Source: Flavobacteriaceae bacterium D16 (GTDB lineage: Bacteria; Bacteroidota; Bacteroidia; Flavobacteriales; Flavobacteriaceae). Taken from it: 64,000 bases of DNA. Shown here piece by piece: positions 39,003 to 47,316 of this stretch (the stretch's first letter is position 1; each line of letters begins with the position of its first letter). A program made the translations under genes and the position numbers. The DNA lies in NCBI GenBank assembly GCA_021295155.1, contig JAJTJC010000035.1, forward strand, positions 372,001 through 436,000. The letters are read 5' to 3'. The notes beneath the pieces were generated by a model that did no database searches, was not told the DNA's origin, and saw only the letters and a list, made by a program, of their open reading frames with translations.

Positions 39003-39732
39003 TCCATTCTTGCTTTTCTATATTGTAAATCCCTACCTCTGCCTCTATCTGATGGAGTTCAAACTCGGCTTTACTTATTTCATAGAACTGCACCCTGTCG
39101 CCAACACTGATAAAGCAGGGAGGGTCTTTGCTAACATTGAATATTGGAATAGGACAATTCCCAATTATATTCCAACCGCCGGGAGATTCCTGAGGATAAA
39201 TTCCGGTTTGTTTCCCTGCCAAACCCACCGAACCCTTATGAACATCTAAACGAGGTATTGCTTTTCTAGGCGTTTCCAGAGTTTTAGGTAGGCCTCCGAG
39301 ATACATGAATCCCGGCAAGAATCCAATCCCGTAAACCAAATAAGGTTGGCGGGTATGCATTCTCACAATTTCTTCTATTGGCATCTCCAGTGTTTCGGAT
39401 ACCTCCTCAAGGTCAATTCCAAAAGATGAATCATAGCATACCGGCAATTTCCAGAGCCAACGGGTCGCCGATTTACTGTTACTTATGGTCTTATAGGCTT
39501 TGCTCAGTGATTCTTCATATTGAGCTAGATCAATAAGGTGCTGGTTATTGATTAGGGTGAGGGAGTTATAGGCGGCCACTAACTCCCATTCCTTAGCACT
39601 AAAGGAGGTCTCTTGCAAATAAGTCTTGAAGGCAATAATATCATCGAGAATTGCTTCCTCCACGCGATCTGGCCAGCTAATGATAATAGCCTGTTCTCCA
39701 AAAGACCTAATGTTTATATCAAATGCTCCCAC
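38995..39732 (-). CDS. pxpB: 5-oxoprolinase subunit B
   Basis: A 245-residue AHS1/KipI-type protein, partner of PxpC. The C-terminal cyclophilin-like region has the family motif GFLPGFMYLGGLP and GWNIIGNCP. The start is a GTG at 39732 that overlaps the pxpA stop by one base (TAGTG), so translation probably depends on termination of pxpA. The related KipI of Bacillus inhibits a kinase, but the operon context supports oxoprolinase. Confidence 0.92.
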   Translation of the reverse strand: MGAFDINIRSFGEQAIIISWPDRVEEAILDDIIAFKTYLQETSFSAKEWELVAAYNSLTLINNQHLIDLAQYEESLSKAYKTISNSKSATRWLWKLPVCYDSSFGIDLEEVSETLEMPIEEIVRMHTRQPYLVYGIGFLPGFMYLGGLPKTLETPRKAIPRLDVHKGSVGLAGKQTGIYPQESPGGWNIIGNCPIPIFNVSKDPPCFISVGDRVQFYEISKAEFELHQIEAEVGIYNIEKQEWNG

Positions 39733-40466
39733 TACTTTATCAGGATATTCTTTTTAGGGAATTCGCGGGAAAGATACATCAATATCTGTAAAACGTTTGG
39801 TGTATCTCCATGAAGGCAAAATGTTTCTGCAATAATAGGAATCAATTGACCTGAGATGGTTTTCACCTTACCCTCATTAATTATAGTCATAATGTGCTCC
39901 ATAACCCTTTGCGGTTCCTGGATCAGAGCATTCGCTTGTTTTCTGGAAACCAGACTTAAATCATCCTCATAATTCCGATCTCCAAAGGCTTCATAATACA
40001 GCTCCCAGTCCAGTTTTTGAGCTTCCTCGGCGATTACAGATCCATAGGGGACATAGAGTTTAACTCCGTCTTTATAAGGTGCTATAGCTTCCAGAAAGTG
40101 TACGGAAAGTGTTTTGTCTTTTGCCAAATCATTATACAGGGCTCCATGTGGTTTAATATGATTAAGGGATCCACCATGTTCTCGAAGGATCTTTGAGAAT
40201 ACAGTTAATTGCGACCGAATACTTTTAATAAAATCACTTTTGGGCAGGTTCAGGCTTAGCCTTCCAAAATTTTTCCGATCCGGGTACGAAGGATGAGCAC
40301 CTATCTTCACTTCATTTTGCAGGGCCAATCCAATCACTTTGTTCATGGTCTTTTGATCACCGGCATGACCCCCACAGGCAATACTGCAGGAAGATATTAA
40401 TGGGAAGAGTTCGTTTTCATTGTTAAGCCCCTCACCTACATCACAATTCAAATCAATGTGTTTCAT
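39732..40466 (-). CDS. pxpA: 5-oxoprolinase subunit A (LamB/YcsF family)
   Basis: A 244-residue protein of the LamB/YcsF family, the third part of ATP-dependent 5-oxoprolinase. Family motifs are IDLNCDVGEG (3-12), ACGGHAGD (about 33-40) and NHIKPHGALYN. The ATG at 40466 is chosen because it directly precedes the conserved N-terminus; an upstream in-frame ATG would extend into the transporter gene. The start lies 5 bases past the transporter stop. Confidence 0.93.
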   Translation of the reverse strand: MKHIDLNCDVGEGLNNENELFPLISSCSIACGGHAGDQKTMNKVIGLALQNEVKIGAHPSYPDRKNFGRLSLNLPKSDFIKSIRSQLTVFSKILREHGGSLNHIKPHGALYNDLAKDKTLSVHFLEAIAPYKDGVKLYVPYGSVIAEEAQKLDWELYYEAFGDRNYEDDLSLVSRKQANALIQEPQRVMEHIMTIINEGKVKTISGQLIPIIAETFCLHGDTPNVLQILMYLSREFPKKNILIK

Positions 40467-40471
40467 ACGTA

Positions 40472-41668
40472 TTACCCTAATAGACCAAAAACTCCAACAA
40501 TACTTTTTAATCCCAGCAGACAAACCAGTACCAAAATTATGATGGCCAGCCAGTTTTGCCATTTCTTATTGGTAAAGCTCCCTAAAATAGCCGACTGATT
40601 TACTATCCAAAGCATCAAAGCAGCTACTGCAGGTAATAAAAGGCCATTGGTTACCTGGGCAAACTTAATAATCTCTATAGGTTTAAACCGTAGTGAGAGA
40701 CTTAAGGTGCCCACCAAAAGAATTATTATCCATACCCCACGAAACCGATTATCTTTTAAGCCTGCTTTCCATTTAAAGCAGCTATTTGCTACATATGCAG
40801 CAGCCAAAGGGGCAGTAATCGCCGAGGTTACCCCAGCAGCAAACAATCCTATCCCCATAAAATACCGGGCTGCATTGCCATAAAGCGGCTCTAGCCCTTT
40901 AGCCAGATCCAGCGCACCGGTGATATCTTTTTCTGGTATGGCAACTGCTGCTATAACAATGGCCATAGAAATAACGCCACCTATACCAATAGAAATAATG
41001 GTATCCCGCCTCACATGAACCAAATCATTCTTATGTTGCCACTTCTCTTTTACCAGACTCGCATGTAAAAACAAGTTATACGGAACCACGGTGGTTCCTA
41101 TCAACCCAACCACTGTTAACAGGCCTTCTTCAGGCAGTTGTGGTACAAATAGGCCACTGAGGATCCCATAAATATCGGGTTTAGTAATCAGCGCAGTTAG
41201 CAAGAAAGAAATACTCATCAGTATTACCAGGCTTACAAACATCCGCTCCAGGAACTTATAAGAACCTATATATAGTAAGGTAAAAGCCAGTAATCCGATT
41301 ACCCAGGGATACCAGGAAAGGTATTCCCTGCCAAACAGTGCTTCCAGTCCCAATACAGCGCCACCAATATTCCCAGCTTCATATGCCGTATTACCAATAA
41401 CAATAGCGGCCAGGATCAGGACTACCACAGAGACTCTCTTCCAGGGAGTTTTCAAGGCCTGCAGAATTGAATCAACAAGACCCTGCCCCGTAATAATCCC
41501 AAGTCTTGCTGCCATTTCCTGCAAAACAATAGTTGCAATTACCGATAGAAGGAGTGCCCAGAGCAGTGCAAAACCAAACTTTGCACCTGCCAGGGTACAC
41601 AAGGTTACAGTACCTGGACCAATAAAAGCGGCAGCAACCAGGACCCCTGGTCCTATCTTTTTAAACAT
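40472..41668 (-). CDS. Nramp family divalent metal transporter
   Basis: A 398-residue transporter with about eleven membrane segments. The N-terminal GPGVLVAAAFIGPGTVTLCTLAG resembles helix 1 of Nramp, but the DPGN metal motif reads GPGT, so metal transport is not certain. A later helix keeps an AxxxPL-type segment (ITAPLAAAYV) in place of the MPHN motif. It heads the pxp operon, a recurrent pairing for this Nramp-like subgroup. It could import oxoproline or a metal; this is open. Confidence 0.8.
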   Translation of the reverse strand: MFKKIGPGVLVAAAFIGPGTVTLCTLAGAKFGFALLWALLLSVIATIVLQEMAARLGIITGQGLVDSILQALKTPWKRVSVVVLILAAIVIGNTAYEAGNIGGAVLGLEALFGREYLSWYPWVIGLLAFTLLYIGSYKFLERMFVSLVILMSISFLLTALITKPDIYGILSGLFVPQLPEEGLLTVVGLIGTTVVPYNLFLHASLVKEKWQHKNDLVHVRRDTIISIGIGGVISMAIVIAAVAIPEKDITGALDLAKGLEPLYGNAARYFMGIGLFAAGVTSAITAPLAAAYVANSCFKWKAGLKDNRFRGVWIIILLVGTLSLSLRFKPIEIIKFAQVTNGLLLPAVAALMLWIVNQSAILGSFTNKKWQNWLAIIILVLVCLLGLKSIVGVFGLLG

Positions 41669-41767
41669 TGCTATTGATTTACTTTCCTTCTCCCGGCTAA
41701 AGATACAAGAATATGCCAGTGGTGGTCATGGTGGGGTATTATTCACGATTTCCACAAGCCAAAAAAG

Positions 41768-41802
41768 TGCAGTTCGTCTAAAAAAATGCAGTTCGTCTAA
41801 AA
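41768..41802. promoter_or_regulatory. Tandem TGCAGTTCGTC direct repeats, LytTR-type site candidate
   Basis: TGCAGTTCGTCTAAAA occurs twice (41768-41783 and 41787-41802), one period of 19 bases apart, in the 219-base gap between the divergent Nramp-pxp operon and the zinc-ribbon gene. The core CAGTTCGT agrees with the LytTR-family half-site pattern (direct repeats of about nine bases with a central GTT; compare GTTCGTC in AlgR sites). Which gene it controls is not clear. Confidence 0.45.
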
Positions 41803-41887
41803 GTGGGGTGTCATACATCGAGAAAACATACTAATTGAAAAATATCCGGGTTATTATTTTCCCAAACCCATTTTTACCTACTTACGC

Positions 41888-42331
41888 ATGACTTGCTTAG
41901 ACTGCAAAAAACAACTGAGCTATCTGGACCACAAGAACTCCATGGATTCCCTTGGAGTGGAACTATGTCATCAGCACAAAAGACGTCTGGATAAGCTGAT
42001 AAAACTCAACAAAACTCCTATTGAGGCAATTCAACTCTACTACGGCTTAAAGAATGCCGGAGTAAGCCCTATGTTGGAATGGTGGGATGGAAGCAAATCC
42101 GTTGACATAGCCTTCTCCAGGGCTAAGCTCAATATAGAAATAGATACAGATTACCAGATGATGACCCATGACCAGGCCATGAATAATCTGGAAGAGGCCA
42201 TGCATTCCTTCCAAAACGGTTTCACCACTATACGCATACCACATACGCTGATCCGTCATTATCTCAGCGAAACCGTTACCAGTGTAATTGGCATAATAGA
42301 AGGTTTAAAATTAAATATTAAAGTAGTATAA
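41888..42331 (+). CDS. Zinc-ribbon protein with nuclease-like C-terminal domain
   Basis: A 147-residue protein with no assigned function. The N-terminus has CLDC (3-6) and, about 23 residues on, CHQH, which could bind one zinc ion. The C-terminal part (about 50-140) resembles the DUF559/Vsr-like PD-(D/E)xK fold: LKNAGVSPMLEWWDG, an acidic VDIAF strand, LNIEIDTD, then FTTIRIPHTLI. ExK is replaced by EID, so catalysis is uncertain. Divergent from the Nramp operon and 24 bases before a small membrane protein. Confidence 0.6.
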   Translation: MTCLDCKKQLSYLDHKNSMDSLGVELCHQHKRRLDKLIKLNKTPIEAIQLYYGLKNAGVSPMLEWWDGSKSVDIAFSRAKLNIEIDTDYQMMTHDQAMNNLEEAMHSFQNGFTTIRIPHTLIRHYLSETVTSVIGIIEGLKLNIKVV

Positions 42332-42355
42332 ACTTGGGGCCTAAAACAAGTTACT

Positions 42356-42652
42356 ATGGATACAAGCAACCAGTATACCGAACAGTCTTACAAACTCAGT
42401 AAACTCATTCTTTGTTTGCTCACTTTTGCCGCTCTGGCGATTATGGTAAACATTAGCGCTGAGTTGTCAAGATACCTCTTTGGTTTGCCCATTGTAGTGT
42501 CCGGAATTTTAGGCATAATCGGATCTTACATCCTTTATAAGGGTAGACATGAACCCTTTAATGAAAAAAAGGTAATCGCTGTAATAGTAAATTCAGCCAT
42601 GGTGCTTCTTATACTTACTATTCTGATATCAAATACCCTCTACAGGCTGTAA
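42356..42652 (+). CDS. Small three-helix membrane protein
   Basis: A 98-residue protein not recognised. Hydrophobic stretches at about 14-31, 34-54 and 71-95 suggest three membrane helices with little outside the membrane. It follows the zinc-ribbon gene by 24 bases and is probably cotranscribed with it. Conserved small proteins of this kind are common in flavobacteria, but no function can be offered. Confidence 0.6.
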   Translation: MDTSNQYTEQSYKLSKLILCLLTFAALAIMVNISAELSRYLFGLPIVVSGILGIIGSYILYKGRHEPFNEKKVIAVIVNSAMVLLILTILISNTLYRL

Positions 42653-42758
42653 TACGGGTTTTCTCTTATCCTTGCGCAGATCAGGACCTATTCCTGATTT
42701 GGTATTTTCTTATTTGATTTATTGGTTTTTCGTATCTTCTTCTCATATTCTTAGCACT

Positions 42759-43871
42759 ATGAGAAATGTAGATCGACGACAATGGCTTAAGACAGTAGGC
42801 TTATCCGGAAGTTTTGCTTTCCTTGGAGGACTGGAGGCTTTGGCCCTTGACTATCCCGAAAGGCCTATTCTTGCCGACAACCCCATTAGGTTAAGTTCTA
42901 ACGAAAATCCATACGGACCTTCCAAAAAGGTTCGCAACGTGATGTCTAATACGTTTGACGACGCGTGCCGATACCCTTTTAATGCACTTCGTGGCCTAGT
43001 CAGTATGATTGCTGAAAAGGAAGGAGTAACTAAGGACCATGTGGTAGTAACAGGAGGTTCTACCGAAGGATTGAAAGCAACCGGACTGGTTTATGGCCTT
43101 GGAGGCGGAGAAATCATTGCAGCCGATCCCACCTTTCAGGCTATGCTGCGTTATGCCGAGACTTTCAATGCACATATTCACCGGGTTCCTCTGGATAAGG
43201 ATATGCAGCACGACCTTGTTGAAATGGGTAAAAGGGTTAACAACAAAACCCGTCTTATCTTTATTTGCAATCCCAATAATCCTACCGGAACGCTCTTAGA
43301 TGCTTCATCTCTCCGGAACTTCTGCACCAGTTATGACGACCAGGCCATGATCTTTAGTGATGAGGCCTATTACGATTTCATAACTGAACCAGATTACCCT
43401 TCCATGGTGGAATTGGTCAGGGAAGGCAGAAACATCATTGTTTCCAAAACCTTTTCAAAAGTATATGGCCTGGCAGGATTACGGATAGGGTACCTTATCG
43501 CAAGGCCAGATATTGCCTCAAGATTGAAAGCAGCGGTAATGGCAAACACCAATATATTAGCTATGGAAGCCGCAAAGGAGGCTTTGCGAGACCCTGACTT
43601 TTACAAATACAGTCTCCTTAAAAATGAAGAGGCTAAATCCCTTATCTATAGCACCCTGGATAGCATGGGATTACCCTATGTACCCTCCCATACCAATTTT
43701 GTTTTCTTTAAATCGGGGAGACCAATACAAGACCTTATACCAGCAATGCGAAAGGAAGGTGTGCTTATTGGAAGGCCCTTTCCTCCTTTATATGACTGGG
43801 CAAGGATAAGCACGGGAACTTTGGAAGAAGTAACTGCTTTTACCAATGCCTTGCGGCGTGTTTTGGGCTAA
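42759..43871 (+). CDS. Tat-exported class I/II aminotransferase (histidinol-phosphate aminotransferase-like)
   Basis: A 370-residue fold-type I PLP enzyme. It starts with a twin-arginine signal (DRRQWLKTVGLSGSFAF), so the folded, PLP-loaded enzyme is predicted to leave the cytoplasm. Later motifs follow the HisC pattern: SSNENPYGPS, NPNNPTG, DEAYYDF and the Schiff-base lysine in SKTFSKVYGLAGLRIGY. The ATG at 42759 is chosen since it places the RR motif at the N-terminus; the longer frame from 42672 would bury it. Its substrate outside the cytoplasm is unknown; it is not part of a his operon. Confidence 0.8.
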   Translation: MRNVDRRQWLKTVGLSGSFAFLGGLEALALDYPERPILADNPIRLSSNENPYGPSKKVRNVMSNTFDDACRYPFNALRGLVSMIAEKEGVTKDHVVVTGGSTEGLKATGLVYGLGGGEIIAADPTFQAMLRYAETFNAHIHRVPLDKDMQHDLVEMGKRVNNKTRLIFICNPNNPTGTLLDASSLRNFCTSYDDQAMIFSDEAYYDFITEPDYPSMVELVREGRNIIVSKTFSKVYGLAGLRIGYLIARPDIASRLKAAVMANTNILAMEAAKEALRDPDFYKYSLLKNEEAKSLIYSTLDSMGLPYVPSHTNFVFFKSGRPIQDLIPAMRKEGVLIGRPFPPLYDWARISTGTLEEVTAFTNALRRVLG

Positions 43872-43899
43872 ACGTACATTTTAGCGACAAACTGCTCAA

Positions 43900-43974
43900 T
43901 TTTATCGATAATCGTATAAACTGTAAGAGAAATACGATGTAGTTCATCGGATTTTCGGTCGTAAATCGATAAAA
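43900..43974. repeat. Nested inverted repeat
   Basis: Outer arms TTTTATCGAT (43900-43909) and ATCGATAAAA (43965-43974) are perfect reverse complements. Inside them ATCGTAT (43911-43917) pairs with ATACGAT (43932-43938). There is no T tract, so it is not a simple terminator. It could be an operator cluster or a small element relic. Confidence 0.45.
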
Positions 43975-44044
43975 TATTCCTTACATGGAGTTAAATTAGG
44001 TGCAGCGCTTTGGATTTTGTTACTTGCCGAAGCTTATCAGTCCC

Positions 44045-44140
44045 ATGAAAAAAAGTACCACATCCACCTATATCCTCTATGCCTTTTGTGCGTTTTGCAT
44101 CTTATGGTCTTGGTATATTTTCGTTTTTAAAACCCTGTAG
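44045..44140 (+). CDS. Putative 31-residue single-span membrane peptide
   Basis: A short frame that starts ATG AAA AAA AGT and ends TAG at 44138-44140. The peptide begins MKKSTTSTYILYAF, continues with an uninterrupted hydrophobic helix containing two Cys and two Trp, and ends FKTL. A basic N-terminus followed by one membrane helix is the standard small membrane protein layout. There is no strong ribosome site, as is usual here. No homologue can be named; coding status rests on composition only. Confidence 0.45.
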   Translation: MKKSTTSTYILYAFCAFCILWSWYIFVFKTL

Positions 44141-44307
44141 GCGAGTAAAAAATAGCCCATCATTATCGTTTTCATTACACAAACACCCCCTACAACGTAT
44201 TCGGGTGTATATATATTTGGTCCTTGATATAATAAATTAGGGGGTTCAGGAGTTATTTATACGGATGTCCCAACAATTAGAATGCCATTTTGGTATTCAT
44301 AGCAATT

Positions 44308-44326
44308 CCTCTTTTAACTAAAGAGG
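44308..44326. promoter_or_regulatory. Palindrome CCTCTTT-TAACT-AAAGAGG before the KNH-like gene
   Basis: Perfect 7-bp arms around a 5-base centre, ending 30 bases before the ATG at 44357. It resembles the palindrome at 49546-49568 in composition and position. There is no T tract, so it is better read as an operator or 5' leader hairpin than as a terminator. Confidence 0.4.
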
Positions 44327-44356
44327 TAACATTGCAAAAGGGATTATACCTGATAC

Positions 44357-46075
44357 ATGAAACATCGCCTTTTGATAGCCCTATTCTGCCTGTCGGTGTT
44401 CCTTGTGCCTGTTTTCGGTACAGGATTACCCACTAATTCCATAACGGAAGATCCCATTGATCTCTGTAAACAGATCCTGGATCAAAAATCAGAGCCGTGG
44501 TTGCAAAGCTCTAAGGAAGATCTGCTGCAACAATATGGGGAAGCCTACAACCTGGGCGAAAATGAGAATAAATACATATTGCTGGAATCTCCTACCCTGG
44601 CCTTTGATTATTTCCAGGGCGGATCTTCAACTATTGGTCAGTCCATTTCCAGGGATTTGTTGATTCATATTCTCGAACAAGCCATAATGGCTCCGCAGGA
44701 AACCACCAACATTCTTGCCAAGGCTACTATCAGCCAGGGAATCAAGGAGTATCTTAAAGCCTATGAGATTGCAACCAAGTACCGGGAAACCCAAAAGCTG
44801 AACTATGAGGAGGCCATCCAATTCCTGGATAACCGCTTTGGCTATTCCAAACTTAATCATGCAGTGAAACTGAATGAACGTGAGGTGAGTCAATCTCAGG
44901 TTCTGAATACAGATAAGACCACCAAAAAAATTCTGGCTCAACTGGACAAGATTGGAAAGCGGTATCCAACTTCCATCCCGCTGGTAAACGCCCTCCCTAT
45001 ATTTGAAGAAATTTACCAACAGCTTACAGCCAGCAATATTGGTTTGGCTGGCTACCAGCCTTTTCGTGAATTCAGTGCTGAAATGCAAAGGCTCAACCAG
45101 GCCCGGATCAATGAGCGGATCAGATTCAGGTCTGAAATCCGGATTACCCATCCTGCAGCAGGAACAGTCTGGACCATTCCTGAGCCGGTTGAACTAAAAT
45201 GGACCACAGCTAAAATTGATGCCGACAAAACCATACGCTTTTTCCTTGTAAAAAATGATATGGTGGTACAGGATCTGGGAATCTTTAAAAATGAAGCTAT
45301 CAAGAGTGGTATCATTCTAAACAGAACCCTGCCGGCCGGAGACAACTATAAAGTAATGGGTATAGAGCAATTCCCCGCAAACAAATACCATGTTGCCAAA
45401 TTTGCCACAGCATTTTTCAGCATACGCAAAGCTCCACGACCGGAAAAGAAACCTGCTCCTCCTCCTGAGCCAGAGGTAATCGTTGAAGAGACAGTTGAGC
45501 CGGAGCCTGTGGAGACAGATACAACTGAACCTGAAGTAATACCCGAGGAAGCTGTTGTAGTCCCTGACCCTCCAACTGAAACACCAGTTAGTGTAAATCC
45601 ACCAAAAAAGGAAGAGTTGCCGGAAGAAAAGGTAATAGCCAAGCCGGTGGTGGAGGAAAAAACTGATGAGGAGCCGGCCGTAACAGCGGTAAAACCAGAA
45701 ACCGAAGAAGAGATTGCCTTGCGGAACTTCTTTGATGGAAGGAGTATCTCCTATACCAAAGAATTGGTCGTAGAAACCGAGAATATCACAATAAGCCTAT
45801 GGGATCATGGCAGACAGGATGGCGATATCGTCTCCATTTACCTCAATGGTGAACAGGTAGTTTCCAAACATACACTTACCTATAAAAAGAAGGTTTATGA
45901 AGTTAAGTTGGATAATACCAAACCCAACGACCTCTTTTTATATGCCCACAACCTGGGTCGATTTGCACCAAATACTGTATCCATTGAGATCAGCGATGGC
46001 ACTACTTCCGAAAACATAATCCTGAATTCGGACCTGAAGAGCTGTGAGGCCGTTCTGATCAATGTGAAGCAGTAG
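44357..46075 (+). CDS. Secreted Kre9/KNH-like domain protein with Pro/Glu-rich linker
   Basis: A 572-residue exported protein of unknown function. A signal peptide covers about 1-22. A helical region (25-250) is followed by an Ig-like domain of the Kre9/KNH type (about 262-360, starting ITHPAAGTVWTIPEPVELKWT). Residues 365-455 form a low-complexity linker rich in Pro, Glu and Val. The last 110 residues (from FFDGRSISY) form a beta domain with LWDHGRQDGDIVSIYLNG, a module I have seen at the end of other flavobacterial surface proteins. No lipobox. Probably periplasmic or surface-exposed. Confidence 0.6.
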   Translation: MKHRLLIALFCLSVFLVPVFGTGLPTNSITEDPIDLCKQILDQKSEPWLQSSKEDLLQQYGEAYNLGENENKYILLESPTLAFDYFQGGSSTIGQSISRDLLIHILEQAIMAPQETTNILAKATISQGIKEYLKAYEIATKYRETQKLNYEEAIQFLDNRFGYSKLNHAVKLNEREVSQSQVLNTDKTTKKILAQLDKIGKRYPTSIPLVNALPIFEEIYQQLTASNIGLAGYQPFREFSAEMQRLNQARINERIRFRSEIRITHPAAGTVWTIPEPVELKWTTAKIDADKTIRFFLVKNDMVVQDLGIFKNEAIKSGIILNRTLPAGDNYKVMGIEQFPANKYHVAKFATAFFSIRKAPRPEKKPAPPPEPEVIVEETVEPEPVETDTTEPEVIPEEAVVVPDPPTETPVSVNPPKKEELPEEKVIAKPVVEEKTDEEPAVTAVKPETEEEIALRNFFDGRSISYTKELVVETENITISLWDHGRQDGDIVSIYLNGEQVVSKHTLTYKKKVYEVKLDNTKPNDLFLYAHNLGRFAPNTVSIEISDGTTSENIILNSDLKSCEAVLINVKQ

Positions 46076-46095
46076 GATCCGTCTTCATTAATGCG

Positions 46096-46131
46096 AAGCT
46101 TGATTTCATATAATTAATCAAGGCTTATTTT
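46096..46131 (+). terminator. Probable terminator after the KNH-like gene
   Basis: Arms AAGCTTGATT (46096-46105) and AATCAAGGCTT (46116-46126) pair with one bulged base around a 10-base loop and are followed by ATTTTCC. It separates the KNH-like gene from the DUF819 gene. The T tract is short. Confidence 0.5.
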
Positions 46132-46182
46132 CCTCATACCTTTTCTTTTCTATTTTCTATCTTACCGGCCTAAAATTATTAT

Positions 46183-47316
46183 ATGGCCTTCACATCGGAA
46201 CCGCTCTATGTTCTAGTTATTCTGTTTTTACTGGTTATCCTGGCCGTTTATTCCGTCAAATATAAATTAGGCAGGCAGCTTGGTGCGGCTTTGTTGGTTA
46301 TCCTATACGCTGCAGTACTGGCAAATCTGAAGCTCATTCCTTCTGCCTCCAACAGTATATCGCTTTACGATGGAATATTCACCTATGTAGCACCTATATC
46401 CATTTTCTATTTGCTGCTGGATGTAAACCTGGGAACAGTCCGAAAGGCTGGAATCCCTATGATAGCCCTTTTTATAATTGGTTCGCTGGCCACTGTTGCT
46501 GGTATTCTGATCAGCTGGTGGTGGTTTAGTCCTGGCGATTCCCTGGGAGAATCCGGCAAGGTCATCGCCGGTATGCTAGCAGGCACCTATACCGGTGGAA
46601 GCATAAACTTTAATGCTATAGCCATTGCCTACAATTTCCAGGAAGAAAGTGTCTTATACGCCGGAACTATTGCCGTTGACAATGTAGTCACAACCTTCTG
46701 GATTTTAGCTACACTTTCCTTTCCATTTGTTCTGAGAAAGATCAAAAAAGATAAAAAGATTGTTATAACCCAGGAGGATGAAGAAGTCGCCTACGATAAA
46801 CCCATCGACCTTAGTTCACTGATGTGGCTGCTTTTTCTCGGAGTATCCGCCTACTATCTGTCCGATCTATTGTCACAACAGCTACCACAGATACCTGCTA
46901 TCCTGACTATTTCCACCATAAGCCTGGTGCTGGCCCAGTTTAAGTTTGTAAAGCGCTTAAATGGCAGTCATACCCTTGGCTTGTATATGGTATTTCTTTT
47001 CCTGGCCGTTATCGGGGCTTATTGTGAGATTAGCGCCGTAGTGGCCCTGAAAGATGTTGGCGTTACCCTTTTACTTTTTGCATTGTCTGCCGTGTTGATT
47101 CACGGATTGATCATTATCCTTTTAGGAGGACTGTTTTTTCGCGACTGGGACATGCTAGCAATTGCCAGCCAGGCCAATATTGGGGGTGGCACCTCTGCCA
47201 TAGCCCTGGCCGAAAGCTTTGAGCGTAAAGAGCTGATCTTACCGGCCATTCTGGTTGGAACCCTGGGAAATGCGCTGGGCACCTATCTGGGATTCCTCGT
47301 GGTCTGGGTACTCTGA
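46183..47316 (+). CDS. DUF819 family membrane protein
   Basis: A 377-residue integral membrane protein with ten or so helices. The sequence follows the DUF819 pattern, including GMLAGTYTGGSINFNAIA near 143-160, AVDNVVTTFWI, and the C-terminal ASQANIGGGTSAIALAES, which repeats the first half. The internal duplication suggests a transporter fold. The substrate is unknown. After its TGA stop the same frame stays open for another 42 codons (see 47317). Confidence 0.85.
   Translation: MAFTSEPLYVLVILFLLVILAVYSVKYKLGRQLGAALLVILYAAVLANLKLIPSASNSISLYDGIFTYVAPISIFYLLLDVNLGTVRKAGIPMIALFIIGSLATVAGILISWWWFSPGDSLGESGKVIAGMLAGTYTGGSINFNAIAIAYNFQEESVLYAGTIAVDNVVTTFWILATLSFPFVLRKIKKDKKIVITQEDEEVAYDKPIDLSSLMWLLFLGVSAYYLSDLLSQQLPQIPAILTISTISLVLAQFKFVKRLNGSHTLGLYMVFLFLAVIGAYCEISAVVALKDVGVTLLLFALSAVLIHGLIIILLGGLFFRDWDMLAIASQANIGGGTSAIALAESFERKELILPAILVGTLGNALGTYLGFLVVWVL

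Larger units (their letters stand above)
43872..44356. other. 485-base intergenic region with inverted repeats and a short ORF
   Basis: This gap holds a nested inverted repeat (43900-43974), a 31-codon reading frame (44045-44140), a TATATTTG -7-like box (44212-44219) preceded by ACACCC-N14-GGGTGT (44183-44208), and a 7-bp palindrome (44308-44326) just before the next gene. Such density of structure is unusual for this window. Confidence 0.6.

Noticed and set aside
40467-40562. Longer start of pxpA
   Set aside because: The extension lies within the transporter gene and precedes the conserved N-terminus MKHIDLNCDVGEG.
42672-42758. Longer N-terminus of the aminotransferase
   Set aside because: It would place the twin-arginine motif about 34 residues inside, whereas the ATG at 42759 gives a normal Tat signal.
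45346-45642. 98-codon minus-strand frame opposite the KNH-like protein
   Set aside because: It is the mirror of the repetitive Pro/Glu linker codons, giving Ser/Gly-rich low complexity.
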